DNA of 64,000 bases from an uncultured Bacteroides sp. (lineage in GTDB: Bacteria; Bacteroidota; Bacteroidia; Bacteroidales; Bacteroidaceae), in NCBI GenBank assembly GCA_902388495.1, contig CABMPP010000011.1:39694-103693 (forward strand), written 5' to 3'. The translations under genes were made by a program, and so were the position numbers. The notes beneath the pieces were generated by a model, which was given only the letters and a program-made list of their open reading frames with translations, ran no database searches and was not told the origin of the DNA. Each line of letters begins with the position of its first letter. Position 1 is the first letter of the stretch. Positions 1 to 7,713 of the stretch are shown piece by piece.

Positions 1-142
1 GCTCGAAAAATAGGGTGGCGACTACTTTCCCGTCCAAAAGATGCCGATTGGGATGCGCTTCAAACTCTTTAGCCATTTCGAGCATGTAGAGGATTTTTTC
101 TCTGCTGTGTTCGGCAATGGTGACTAAACTTCTGTTTTCCAT
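1..142 (-). CDS. pyrB: aspartate carbamoyltransferase catalytic subunit, N-terminal 47 residues (cut by window edge)
   Basis: The minus strand from the ATG at 142 reads MENRSLVTIAEHSREKI and continues to a VVATLFFE motif at the window edge. This is the start of bacterial aspartate transcarbamoylase, which makes carbamoyl-aspartate in pyrimidine synthesis. The motif just precedes the carbamoyl-phosphate-binding STRT loop, which lies outside the window. It is divergent from mrcA. The call rests on 47 residues but the match to Bacteroides PyrB N-termini is characteristic. Confidence 0.85.
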   Translation of the reverse strand, partial: MENRSLVTIAEHSREKILYMLEMAKEFEAHPNRHLLDGKVVATLFFE

Positions 143-422
143 ATCGTTGAATTCATTTATACTTTTCGAGAGTGTAAAGTTACGGAAAATCTACGGGCTA
201 TGGAAATCTCAGGGGAACTTTTTGCAAGAAAAAACGTCGGTTTCTGAAATGCCACACTTCGCCGTTTGAAGTGTGGTATTTGGGACGATGAAGTGTGAAT
301 ATGCGTTTTCCTATACATAAAATGCCCCAAAACGTGCAAAAAAACACTTGAAAAGAGCGAGTTTTCTACTATATTTCCCTACCTTTGCCCTATTATTTAA
401 TTTTGATTTTTAGGAACCAAAC
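143..422. promoter_or_regulatory. divergent pyrB/mrcA intergenic region with hairpin and promoter box
   Basis: This 280-bp region has no convincing ORF. Positions 252-260 and 268-276 form a perfect 9-bp inverted repeat (CCACACTTC / GAAGTGTGG) with a 7-nt loop, and a further GAAGTGTG copy lies near 290. A Bacteroides -7 box TACCTTTG is at 380-387, about 35 bp before mrcA. I could not find a good -33 TTTG at the expected distance. The repeat could be an operator or an RNA hairpin. Confidence 0.5.
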
Positions 423-2747
423 ATGATAAAGAAAATCGTCAAAATCCTTTGGATTTTCATTGCACTGATTGCATTGGTGTGTGTCTTTATATTCTTCTCT
501 ATTGCTAAAGGCTGGATAGGCTATATGCCCCCGGTAGAAGACCTGGAAAACCCGAATTACAAGTTTGCCACAGAAGTGCTTTCCGATGACGGGAAGGTAC
601 TCGGTACGTATTCTTATAGTAAAGAGAACCGTGTTTTTGTAGGCTATAATGATTTGTCGCCCCACATCATCAATGCTTTGATTGCTACGGAAGACGTGCG
701 CTTTGCCGAACATTCGGGCATTGACGCCATAGCATTGTTTCGTGCGCTGGTGAAGCGTGGTGTCCTGATGCAGAAGAATGCCGGTGGTGGTAGTACCATC
801 ACCCAGCAGCTTTCCAAACAGCTCTATTCGCCCAGTGCCGACAATATAATGGAACGTCTTTTTCAGAAACCCATCGAATGGGTGATTGCCGTGAAGCTGG
901 AACGCTACTATACCAAAGAGGAAATCCTCACGATGTATCTCAATAAGTTCGACTTCCTGAACAATGCGGTAGGTGTAAAAACAGCCGCTTTCACCTATTT
1001 CGGTTGCGAACCGAAGGATTTGAAGATAGAAGAAGCCGCTACGCTGGTAGGCATGTGCAAGAATCCGTCGCTCTATAATCCGGTTCGCTACAATGAGCGT
1101 TCACGCGGACGCCGCAACGTTGTGCTCGATCAGATGCGCAAAGCCGGTTATATCACGGAAGCAGAACGCGACTCTCTGCAGGCGCTGCCCCTGAAACTGA
1201 AATACAACCGTGTAGACCATAAAGAGGGATTGGCAACTTATTTCCGCGAATACCTGCGCGGTGTGCTCACTGCCAAGAAACCCGACAAAGCCGATTATCG
1301 CGGTTGGCAAATGCAGAAATTCTACGAAGATTCGCTCGACTGGGAGAACAATCCGCTGTTTGGCTGGTGCGAAAAGAACACCAAGAAAGACGGTACCAAA
1401 TACAATCTTTATACCGACGGATTGAAAATTTATACAACCCTCGACTCGCGTATGCAGAAGTATGCCGAAGATGCCGTGACCGAACATCTGAAAGAACTTC
1501 AAGGCTACTTCTTCAAAGAGAAAAAAGGCGCCAAGAAGGCTCCATACACATTCAGACTGACCCAGGAGCAAGTAGATGAGATTTTAGGACGTGCCATGAG
1601 GCTGTCCGACCGTTACCGCATCATGAAGAAAAACGGTGCATCCGAGGCGGAGATAAAGAAGGCTTTCGATACGCCGGAAGAAATGTCCGTGTTCAGCTGG
1701 GAGGGAGAGAAAGATACCATCATGACCCCGATGGACTCCATACGTTACTACAAATTCTTCCTTCGTGCCGGCTTCATGTCCATGGATCCGCGCAGCGGTT
1801 ATGTGAAGGCTTATGTAGGTGGACCTAATTATCACTATTTCCAATACGACATGGCAATGGTAGGTCGTCGCCAGGTAGGTTCTACCATCAAGCCATTCCT
1901 ATATACGCTGGCTATGGAGAACGGCTTCTCGCCCTGCGACGAAGTGCGCCATGTGGAATATACGTTGATTGACGAAAACGGAAAACCGTGGACTCCGCGT
2001 AATGCCAATAAGAAACGCTATGGTGAAATGCTGACCGTGAAGTGGGGATTGGCAAACTCGGATAACTGGATAACCGCTTATCTGATGAGTAAACTGAACC
2101 CATATAACCTCAAGCGCCTGATACATACTTTCGGCGTGCGCAATCGTGAAATTGTTCCTTCCGTTTCGCTCTGTCTGGGACCGTGCGAAATTTCCGTCGG
2201 CGAGATGGTGAGTGCTTATACGGCATTCCCTAACAAGGGGATCCGGGTTGCTCCTCTGTTCGTGACGCGTATAGAAGATAACAGTGGCAATATACTGGCA
2301 ACCTTCTCACCGGAAATGCAGGAAGTTATCAGCGTGTCCAGTGCCTATAAAATGCTGGTTATGCTGCGTGCCGTTGTCAACGAAGGTACCGGAGGGCGTG
2401 TACGCCGTCTGGGTGTAAAGGCCGATATGGGTGGCAAGACGGGAACAACGAACTATAATGCCGATGGCTGGTTTATGGGCTTCACTCCGTCGCTTGTATC
2501 CGGTTGCTGGGTGGGCGGCGAAGACCGTGACATCCATTTCGATACGATGTTGCATGGGCAGGGTGCTTCTATGGCATTGCCCATTTGGACTAAATATATG
2601 GTAAAAGTGCTTGGTGACAAGTCTTTGGGATATGATGAGAATGAGACATTCCAGTTGCCCGAAGGTTATGACCCCTGCAAGGATACTGTAGAAGGAGAGC
2701 CACGCACCGAAGAACCGATAGGGGGATTGGATGAATTGTTTAACTAA
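423..2747 (+). CDS. mrcA: class A penicillin-binding protein 1A (glycosyltransferase/transpeptidase)
   Basis: This is a bifunctional peptidoglycan synthase of 774 residues, acting at the outer face of the inner membrane. One N-terminal membrane helix (about residues 4-28) anchors it. The GT51 glycosyltransferase domain shows the EDVRFAEHSGID motif (catalytic Glu near residue 90) and GGSTITQQ. The transpeptidase domain shows the SxxK motif GSTIK (Ser near 487), an SDN motif and a KTGTT motif. Length is normal for PBP1A. The gene begins a rightward run that continues with folK-like and kdsB. The start is the first ATG in a strong coding frame. Confidence 0.93.
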   Translation: MIKKIVKILWIFIALIALVCVFIFFSIAKGWIGYMPPVEDLENPNYKFATEVLSDDGKVLGTYSYSKENRVFVGYNDLSPHIINALIATEDVRFAEHSGIDAIALFRALVKRGVLMQKNAGGGSTITQQLSKQLYSPSADNIMERLFQKPIEWVIAVKLERYYTKEEILTMYLNKFDFLNNAVGVKTAAFTYFGCEPKDLKIEEAATLVGMCKNPSLYNPVRYNERSRGRRNVVLDQMRKAGYITEAERDSLQALPLKLKYNRVDHKEGLATYFREYLRGVLTAKKPDKADYRGWQMQKFYEDSLDWENNPLFGWCEKNTKKDGTKYNLYTDGLKIYTTLDSRMQKYAEDAVTEHLKELQGYFFKEKKGAKKAPYTFRLTQEQVDEILGRAMRLSDRYRIMKKNGASEAEIKKAFDTPEEMSVFSWEGEKDTIMTPMDSIRYYKFFLRAGFMSMDPRSGYVKAYVGGPNYHYFQYDMAMVGRRQVGSTIKPFLYTLAMENGFSPCDEVRHVEYTLIDENGKPWTPRNANKKRYGEMLTVKWGLANSDNWITAYLMSKLNPYNLKRLIHTFGVRNREIVPSVSLCLGPCEISVGEMVSAYTAFPNKGIRVAPLFVTRIEDNSGNILATFSPEMQEVISVSSAYKMLVMLRAVVNEGTGGRVRRLGVKADMGGKTGTTNYNADGWFMGFTPSLVSGCWVGGEDRDIHFDTMLHGQGASMALPIWTKYMVKVLGDKSLGYDENETFQLPEGYDPCKDTVEGEPRTEEPIGGLDELFN

Positions 2748-2769
2748 TGGAGAATGGTTCATTAAAGGA

Positions 2770-3147
2770 ATGATTTATACAATCAGCATTGGCAGTAACG
2801 AGCACCAGAAAGATAATCTGGCACTGGCACGCAAGCGCTTGGCCGAACTTTTCCCGGGAATCCGTTTTTCGAAGGAAGAGGAGACGAAACCTTTGTTCTT
2901 TCGCCGCCCGAATCTGTTTTCCAATCAAGTGGCACGCTTTGCTTCCAACTGTCCGACGGGAGAAGTCACTTCCCGGCTGAAAGCTATTGAGCAGGAAGCA
3001 GGAAGGATGCCCGAAGAGAAAATGCAGGAGATTGTCCGGCTGGATATTGATCTATTGTCCTGCGATGCGGTGGTTTACAAACCGGAGGATTTGAAAAGAG
3101 ACTATATTCTTCGCGGTTTGGAGGAACTGGAATCGAAGCAATCTTAA
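2770..3147 (+). CDS. folK: HPPK-like 2-amino-4-hydroxy-6-hydroxymethyldihydropteridine pyrophosphokinase
   Basis: This 125-residue protein begins MIYTISIGSN, like the IxLGSN opening of HPPK, and has the family signature IVRLDIDLLSCD near the C-terminus. HPPK transfers pyrophosphate from ATP to hydroxymethyl-dihydropterin in folate synthesis. An upstream in-frame ATG at 2731 overlaps the end of mrcA. I prefer 2770 because family similarity starts there. It is shorter than typical HPPK (about 160 residues), so activity is likely but not certain. Confidence 0.7.
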   Translation: MIYTISIGSNEHQKDNLALARKRLAELFPGIRFSKEEETKPLFFRRPNLFSNQVARFASNCPTGEVTSRLKAIEQEAGRMPEEKMQEIVRLDIDLLSCDAVVYKPEDLKRDYILRGLEELESKQS

Positions 3148-3173
3148 TTTGTAATCAGTAATTTGTAACTATA

Positions 3174-3929
3174 ATGAAGTTTTTAGGAATTATTCCTGCC
3201 CGTTACGCATCTACGCGTTTCCCTGCCAAACCCTTGGCTATGCTGGGCGGAAAGACAGTGATACAGCGGGTATACGAACAAGTGGCAGGCGTCTTGGATG
3301 ATGCCTATGTAGCCACTGACGACGAACGTATTGAAGCTGCAGTGAAAGCCTTCGGAGGAAAAGTGGTGATGACCTCCGTAGATCATAAAAGCGGCACCGA
3401 CCGGTGCTATGAGGCATGCACTAAGATTGGCGGACAGTTTGACGTCGTTGTGAATATCCAGGGAGACGAACCTTTTATCCAACCTTCACAGTTGCAAACC
3501 GTCAAGACTTGTTTTGATGACCCCACTACTCAAATAGCGACTTTGGTAAAGCCTTTCACTGCCGATAATGGTTTTGAAGCATTAGAAAATGTGAATTCTC
3601 CCAAAGTGGTATTGAACAAGAATATGAATGCACTTTATTTCAGCCGTTCCATTATTCCTTACCAACGCAATGCGGAGAAAGCGGAGTGGCTGAAGAATCA
3701 TACCTATTACAAGCACATCGGCCTGTATGCCTATCGGGTAGAGGTACTGAAAGAGATAACGTCTCTTTCCCAATCTTCTTTGGAGCTGGCCGAGTCGTTG
3801 GAACAGTTGCGGTGGCTGGAAAATGGATATACAATAAAGGCCGGCATTACCGAAGTGGAAACCATCGGCATCGATACGCCGCAGGATTTGGAACGGGCAG
3901 AAGAGTTTTTAAAGAGAAACCAATGTTAG
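3174..3929 (+). CDS. kdsB: 3-deoxy-manno-octulosonate cytidylyltransferase (CMP-Kdo synthetase)
   Basis: This 251-residue protein has the KdsB signature IPARYASTRFPAKPL at the N-terminus, a TDD motif near residue 49 and QGDEPF near residue 100. It activates Kdo as CMP-Kdo for the lipopolysaccharide inner core and is cytoplasmic. Length matches the family. Its stop codon overlaps the start of the next gene, suggesting translational coupling. Confidence 0.95.
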   Translation: MKFLGIIPARYASTRFPAKPLAMLGGKTVIQRVYEQVAGVLDDAYVATDDERIEAAVKAFGGKVVMTSVDHKSGTDRCYEACTKIGGQFDVVVNIQGDEPFIQPSQLQTVKTCFDDPTTQIATLVKPFTADNGFEALENVNSPKVVLNKNMNALYFSRSIIPYQRNAEKAEWLKNHTYYKHIGLYAYRVEVLKEITSLSQSSLELAESLEQLRWLENGYTIKAGITEVETIGIDTPQDLERAEEFLKRNQC

Positions 3930-5212
3930 ACCGAAGTAATCAACCCCAAATCCTGGAGCCGGAGCATCTGGCCATACAAAAGCCCGAACGGATGGTACTG
4001 CCTAACGGCGTCCCTCTGAATGTGCTTAATGCCGGTGAAAGTGAAGTAGTCCGCGTGGACCTTTTGATGGAAGGCGGACGCTGGCATCAGACACAGGTCT
4101 TGCAGGCATTGTTTACAAACCGGATGCTGCGCGAGGGAACCCGGCGCTATACGGCTGCCGAGATAGCAGAGAAACTGGATTATTACGGAGCCTGGCTGGA
4201 ACTGTCCAGTGCGTCGGAGTATGCTTACGTCACGCTGTATTCCTTGAATAAATATCTACCCGAAACATTGGATGTGCTGGAATCCATTATTAAGGAACCG
4301 GTATTTCCGGAGAAAGAACTGGGCGTGATTGTCGAAAATAATATCCAGCAATTCCAGGTCAATTCCTCCAAAGTCGATTTCCTGGCACATCGCGGACTGG
4401 TAAAGTCCTTGTATGGCGAGCAGCATCCTTGCGGCCGGTTGGTGCAGGAAGAAGATTATTATCGTGTCAATCCTGCTGTGCTGAGTGAGTTTTATACCCG
4501 TTACTATCATTCCAAAAATTGCAGCATTTATCTTTCGGGCAAAGTCAATGATGACTGCCTGCGCCGGATAGAAAGGCTCTTTGGGAACGAACCTTTCGGT
4601 ACAGACTTCCGTAAGCCGGAGAAGATAGAATATACACCTGTTTCTTCCTCTGAAAAACGCATATTCATAGAGCGTCCGGATGCGTTGCAAAGTGCGGTGC
4701 GCATGGGGATGCTTTCTTTAGACCGCAATCATCCCGATTATTTGAAGATGCGTGTGTTGGTGACTTTGTTCGGCGGGTATTTCGGCAGTCGCCTGATGTC
4801 CAATATCCGCGAAGAAAAGGGATATACTTATGGCATCTCGGCAGGTATCATGCCCTATCCGGGAAAGGGAGTGCTGGTTATCAGTGCCGAAACTGCCAAT
4901 GAATTTGTGGAGCCTTTAATTGCCGAGGTCTACCATGAAATAGACCGCCTGCAAAATGACCTGGTTTCCGACGAGGAACTTTATATGGTAAAGAATTATA
5001 TGCTGGGCGATATGTGCCGTAGTTACGAATCCGCCTTCTCATCGGCCGATGCATGGATTTTCGTGCAGACTTCCGACTTGCAGGACACGCATTTTGCAGA
5101 AGCTATGGAGGCTGTGAAGACCGTTACTCCGCAGGAGATCCGTGAACTTGCGGAACGTCATTTTTGCAAAGAGACATTAAAAGAAGTCGTGTCCGGCAAA
5201 AAAATGTCATAA
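3923..5212 (+). CDS. M16 (insulinase-like) peptidase family protein, probably catalytically inactive
   Basis: This 429-residue protein has the M16 fold: an N-terminal half with MLREGTRRYTAAEIAEKLDYYGA and a C-terminal half with GSRLMSNIREEKGYTYGI, the typical C-domain motif. The zinc-binding HxxEH expected near residue 50 is absent; the equivalent stretch reads LFTNRML. It is therefore probably a non-catalytic M16 subunit or an inactive homologue. The ATG at 3923 overlaps the kdsB stop by 7 bp. An earlier ATG at 3686 lies inside kdsB and is rejected. Confidence 0.8.
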   Translation: MLDRSNQPQILEPEHLAIQKPERMVLPNGVPLNVLNAGESEVVRVDLLMEGGRWHQTQVLQALFTNRMLREGTRRYTAAEIAEKLDYYGAWLELSSASEYAYVTLYSLNKYLPETLDVLESIIKEPVFPEKELGVIVENNIQQFQVNSSKVDFLAHRGLVKSLYGEQHPCGRLVQEEDYYRVNPAVLSEFYTRYYHSKNCSIYLSGKVNDDCLRRIERLFGNEPFGTDFRKPEKIEYTPVSSSEKRIFIERPDALQSAVRMGMLSLDRNHPDYLKMRVLVTLFGGYFGSRLMSNIREEKGYTYGISAGIMPYPGKGVLVISAETANEFVEPLIAEVYHEIDRLQNDLVSDEELYMVKNYMLGDMCRSYESAFSSADAWIFVQTSDLQDTHFAEAMEAVKTVTPQEIRELAERHFCKETLKEVVSGKKMS

Positions 5213-5397
5213 AAAGCGTAACATCCCACCTGGTTTTAGCAGATAAATCGTATCTTTGTGCATACGATGTAAGGGGAAGTGTAACAATTTGCATCCCAAA
5301 TACGTCCTTTTTATCAGGGTGAAGCTTTTGTGAACCTCTAAATATGATGCCGGTGTCCGGCCATTCTTTAATTTAAAATGTAAACTATTAAATTCCA
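5213..5397 (+). promoter_or_regulatory. intergenic promoter region before the MORN-repeat gene
   Basis: A Bacteroides -7 box TATCTTTG lies at 5251-5258, about 140 bp before the start codon, so a long 5' leader is predicted. The -33 element is weak. No ORF is supported here. Confidence 0.45.
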
Positions 5398-6561
5398 ATG
5401 AAATATCTATATACTGCACTCATTCTGGTCTTCTTGTGCCAAGGCGGAGCTACCGCTCAGGAAAAGAAAGGTGGCTTTTTCGACAAAGTGAAGAATACGT
5501 TCTCTTCAGAGATTAAAATCGGTACATACACCTTTAAAGACGGAGCTGTGTACACCGGCGAAATGAAAGGACGCAAACCGAACGGTAAAGGCAAGACCGT
5601 TTTTAAGAACGGAGACGTCTATGAGGGTGAGTATGTAAAAGGCAAGCGTGAAGGATTTGGTACTTATATGTTCCCCGACGGCGAGAAGTACGAAGGACAA
5701 TGGTTCCAGGATCAGCAACACGGAAAAGGTATTTATTACTTCATGAACAATAACCGCTACGACGGTATGTGGTTTCAGGATTACCAGCAAGGTAAAGGTA
5801 CGATGTACTATTATAACGGCGATACCTACGAAGGCGACTGGGTGAGCGACAAGCGCGAAGGCCAGGGAACTTATACCTGGAAGAACGGTTCCAAATATGT
5901 CGGCTCGTGGAAAAATGACAAGAAAGATGGTGAAGGCGTACTGACCTGGAATGACGGTTCAAAGTACGACGGACAGTGGAAAAACGACGTCCGCGACGGC
6001 AAAGGTACTTACGAATATGCCAACGGTGATAAATATGTGGGCGATTGGGTAGAAGACATGCAACATGGCAAGGGTATCTACTTCTTCCATACCGGCGACC
6101 GTTACGAAGGTTCGTATGTACAAGGCGAGCGCACCGGCGAAGGCATTTACTACCATGCAAGCGGCAACAAGTATGTGGGAAGTTTCAAGGATGGCAAACA
6201 AGAAGGACATGGTACTTTTACCTGGGCTAACGGTGCTGTCTACGAAGGTGATTGGAAAGACAACCAACGTGATGGACGCGGTACTTACAAATGGAATGTA
6301 GGTGACTCTTACGAAGGCGAATGGAAAGACAATAAATTCAACGGGCAAGGCACTCTGATCCTGACGGACGGAACCAAATACAAAGGTGGCTTTGTGAATG
6401 GCTTGGAAGAAGGTAACGGTGTGCAGGAAGATAAGAACGGCAACCGCTACGAAGGTTTCTTCAAGCAAGGAAAGAAACACGGGCCTTTTGTGGAGACGGA
6501 CAAAAACGGAAAAGTGATACGGAAAGGAACCTACAAGATGGGGAGACTGGAAGTTAATTAA
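5398..6561 (+). CDS. secreted MORN-repeat protein
   Basis: This 387-residue protein starts with a cleavable signal peptide (MKYLYTALILVFLCQGGATAQ). After a short linker it is almost entirely MORN repeats: I count 14 units of about 23 residues built on Y-x-G-x-W/Y plus a G-x-G step. MORN arrays form an elongated beta-sheet used for scaffolding or lipid contact. In Bacteroides the role is unknown. A bidirectional terminator follows. Confidence is high for the architecture and low for function. Confidence 0.85.
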   Translation: MKYLYTALILVFLCQGGATAQEKKGGFFDKVKNTFSSEIKIGTYTFKDGAVYTGEMKGRKPNGKGKTVFKNGDVYEGEYVKGKREGFGTYMFPDGEKYEGQWFQDQQHGKGIYYFMNNNRYDGMWFQDYQQGKGTMYYYNGDTYEGDWVSDKREGQGTYTWKNGSKYVGSWKNDKKDGEGVLTWNDGSKYDGQWKNDVRDGKGTYEYANGDKYVGDWVEDMQHGKGIYFFHTGDRYEGSYVQGERTGEGIYYHASGNKYVGSFKDGKQEGHGTFTWANGAVYEGDWKDNQRDGRGTYKWNVGDSYEGEWKDNKFNGQGTLILTDGTKYKGGFVNGLEEGNGVQEDKNGNRYEGFFKQGKKHGPFVETDKNGKVIRKGTYKMGRLEVN

Positions 6562-6580
6562 AAAGTTGGGAATAAAAAAT

Positions 6581-6632
6581 AAAAATGAAAGGCTGCGCGG
6601 TTCAAACGAACATTGCGCAGCCTTTCATTTTT
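6581..6632. terminator. bidirectional rho-independent terminator
   Basis: An 18-bp perfect inverted repeat (6581-6598 with 6615-6632; core AAAGGCTGCGC / GCGCAGCCTTT) has A-rich and T-rich flanks on both sides. It serves the converging MORN gene and prs. Confidence 0.9.
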
Positions 6633-6650
6633 CATCCTTCGTTTTTTACT

Positions 6651-7589
6651 TTAGATGATATATTGTGAACTGATGGATTCGTTGTTCATCACTCTCTTGA
6701 TGGTTTCGGCAAACATATCGGCGATGCTCAGTTGTTTAACCTTGGCACATTTCTTGGAGTAGGGGATACTGTCCGTGAAGACCATTTCCGTCAGGGATGA
6801 TTCCTGTACGCGGAAAGAAGCAGGGTCGGACATCACACAGTGGCTGGCGATGGCACGAACGGATTTGGCTCCTCCTTCCATCATGATGTTGGCAGCTTTG
6901 GTGATGGTGCCGGCTGTATCTACGATATCGTCAATCAATACTACATTCTTATCTTTTACGTCACCGATGATTTGCATGGTTGCAACGACATTGGCTTTTT
7001 CGCGCGTCTTGTTGCACAACACCAGAGGCACACCGAGGTACTTGGAGAATGTGCTGGCACGTTTTGAACCGCCCACGTCCGGAGTAGCAATTACGAGATC
7101 TTCCAGCTTCAGCGATTCGATATAAGGAAGGAATACGGCTGATGCATACAAGTGGTCTACCGGAATATCGAAGAAACCTTGAATCTGGTCTGCGTGGAGA
7201 TCCATCGTAATCAGACGGTCGATACCTGCAACAGAGAGCAGATCGGCCACTAACTTGGCGCCGATGGATACACGGGGTTTGTCCTTTCTGTCCTGACGTG
7301 CCCAACCGAAGTAGGGAATAACAGCTACGATGCTTTTTGCCGATGCTCTTTTTGCAGCATCAACCATCAGCAGGAGCTCCATCAAATTGTCAGAATTAGG
7401 GAAGGTTGATTGAACCAGGAATACATGCGAGCCACGGATAGACTCTTCATAGGAAACTGCAAACTCACCGTCGGCAAAATGGGTGATGTTCATCTTTCCC
7501 AGAGGGCAGTCAAGGCTAGCGCAGATTTTCTCTGCAAGGTATCTCGAGTTTGTTCCGGAGAATACCATAAAGGGTGCTTTTTCGCTCAT
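6651..7589 (-). CDS. prs: ribose-phosphate pyrophosphokinase (PRPP synthetase)
   Basis: This 312-residue protein makes PRPP from ribose-5-phosphate and ATP for nucleotide, His and Trp synthesis. It has the class I motifs: FADGE near residue 40, the DLHADQIQGFF metal/ATP region near 130, and the PRPP loop VVLIDDIVDTAGT near 215. Length and motifs are complete. RpiA, which supplies its substrate, is encoded nearby at 14263. Confidence 0.96.
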   Translation of the reverse strand: MSEKAPFMVFSGTNSRYLAEKICASLDCPLGKMNITHFADGEFAVSYEESIRGSHVFLVQSTFPNSDNLMELLLMVDAAKRASAKSIVAVIPYFGWARQDRKDKPRVSIGAKLVADLLSVAGIDRLITMDLHADQIQGFFDIPVDHLYASAVFLPYIESLKLEDLVIATPDVGGSKRASTFSKYLGVPLVLCNKTREKANVVATMQIIGDVKDKNVVLIDDIVDTAGTITKAANIMMEGGAKSVRAIASHCVMSDPASFRVQESSLTEMVFTDSIPYSKKCAKVKQLSIADMFAETIKRVMNNESISSQYII

Positions 7590-7626
7590 TTGTGTAATAG
7601 ATGTTACCTATTTGTTAATTTGCCTG

Positions 7627-7659
7627 CAAAGGTATGAATTTCCCGTTACATAAGACAAG
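7627..7659 (-). promoter_or_regulatory. probable prs promoter
   Basis: On the minus strand a -7 box TACCTTTG (7627-7634) is preceded 21 bp upstream by CTTG (7656-7659), close to the Bacteroides TTTG-N19-21-TAnnTTTG consensus. Confidence 0.55.
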
Positions 7660-7701
7660 AGTTATTGTATAAAAATTATTTTTCTTTCTCGAATTTATTT
7701 G

Positions 7702-7709
7702 TAGCTTTG
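7702..7709 (+). promoter_or_regulatory. -7 promoter box directly in front of the sensor kinase
   Basis: TAGCTTTG matches TAnnTTTG and ends only 4 bp before the ATG at 7714. Transcription would then begin at or after that ATG, which argues for a leaderless message or for the in-frame ATG at 7735. Confidence 0.5.
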
Positions 7710-7713
7710 CTCT

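Noticed and set aside
5500..6480. Tandem DNA periodicity resembling a repeat array
   Set aside because: It is explained by the 23-residue MORN repeats of the protein; spacing and divergence do not fit CRISPR.
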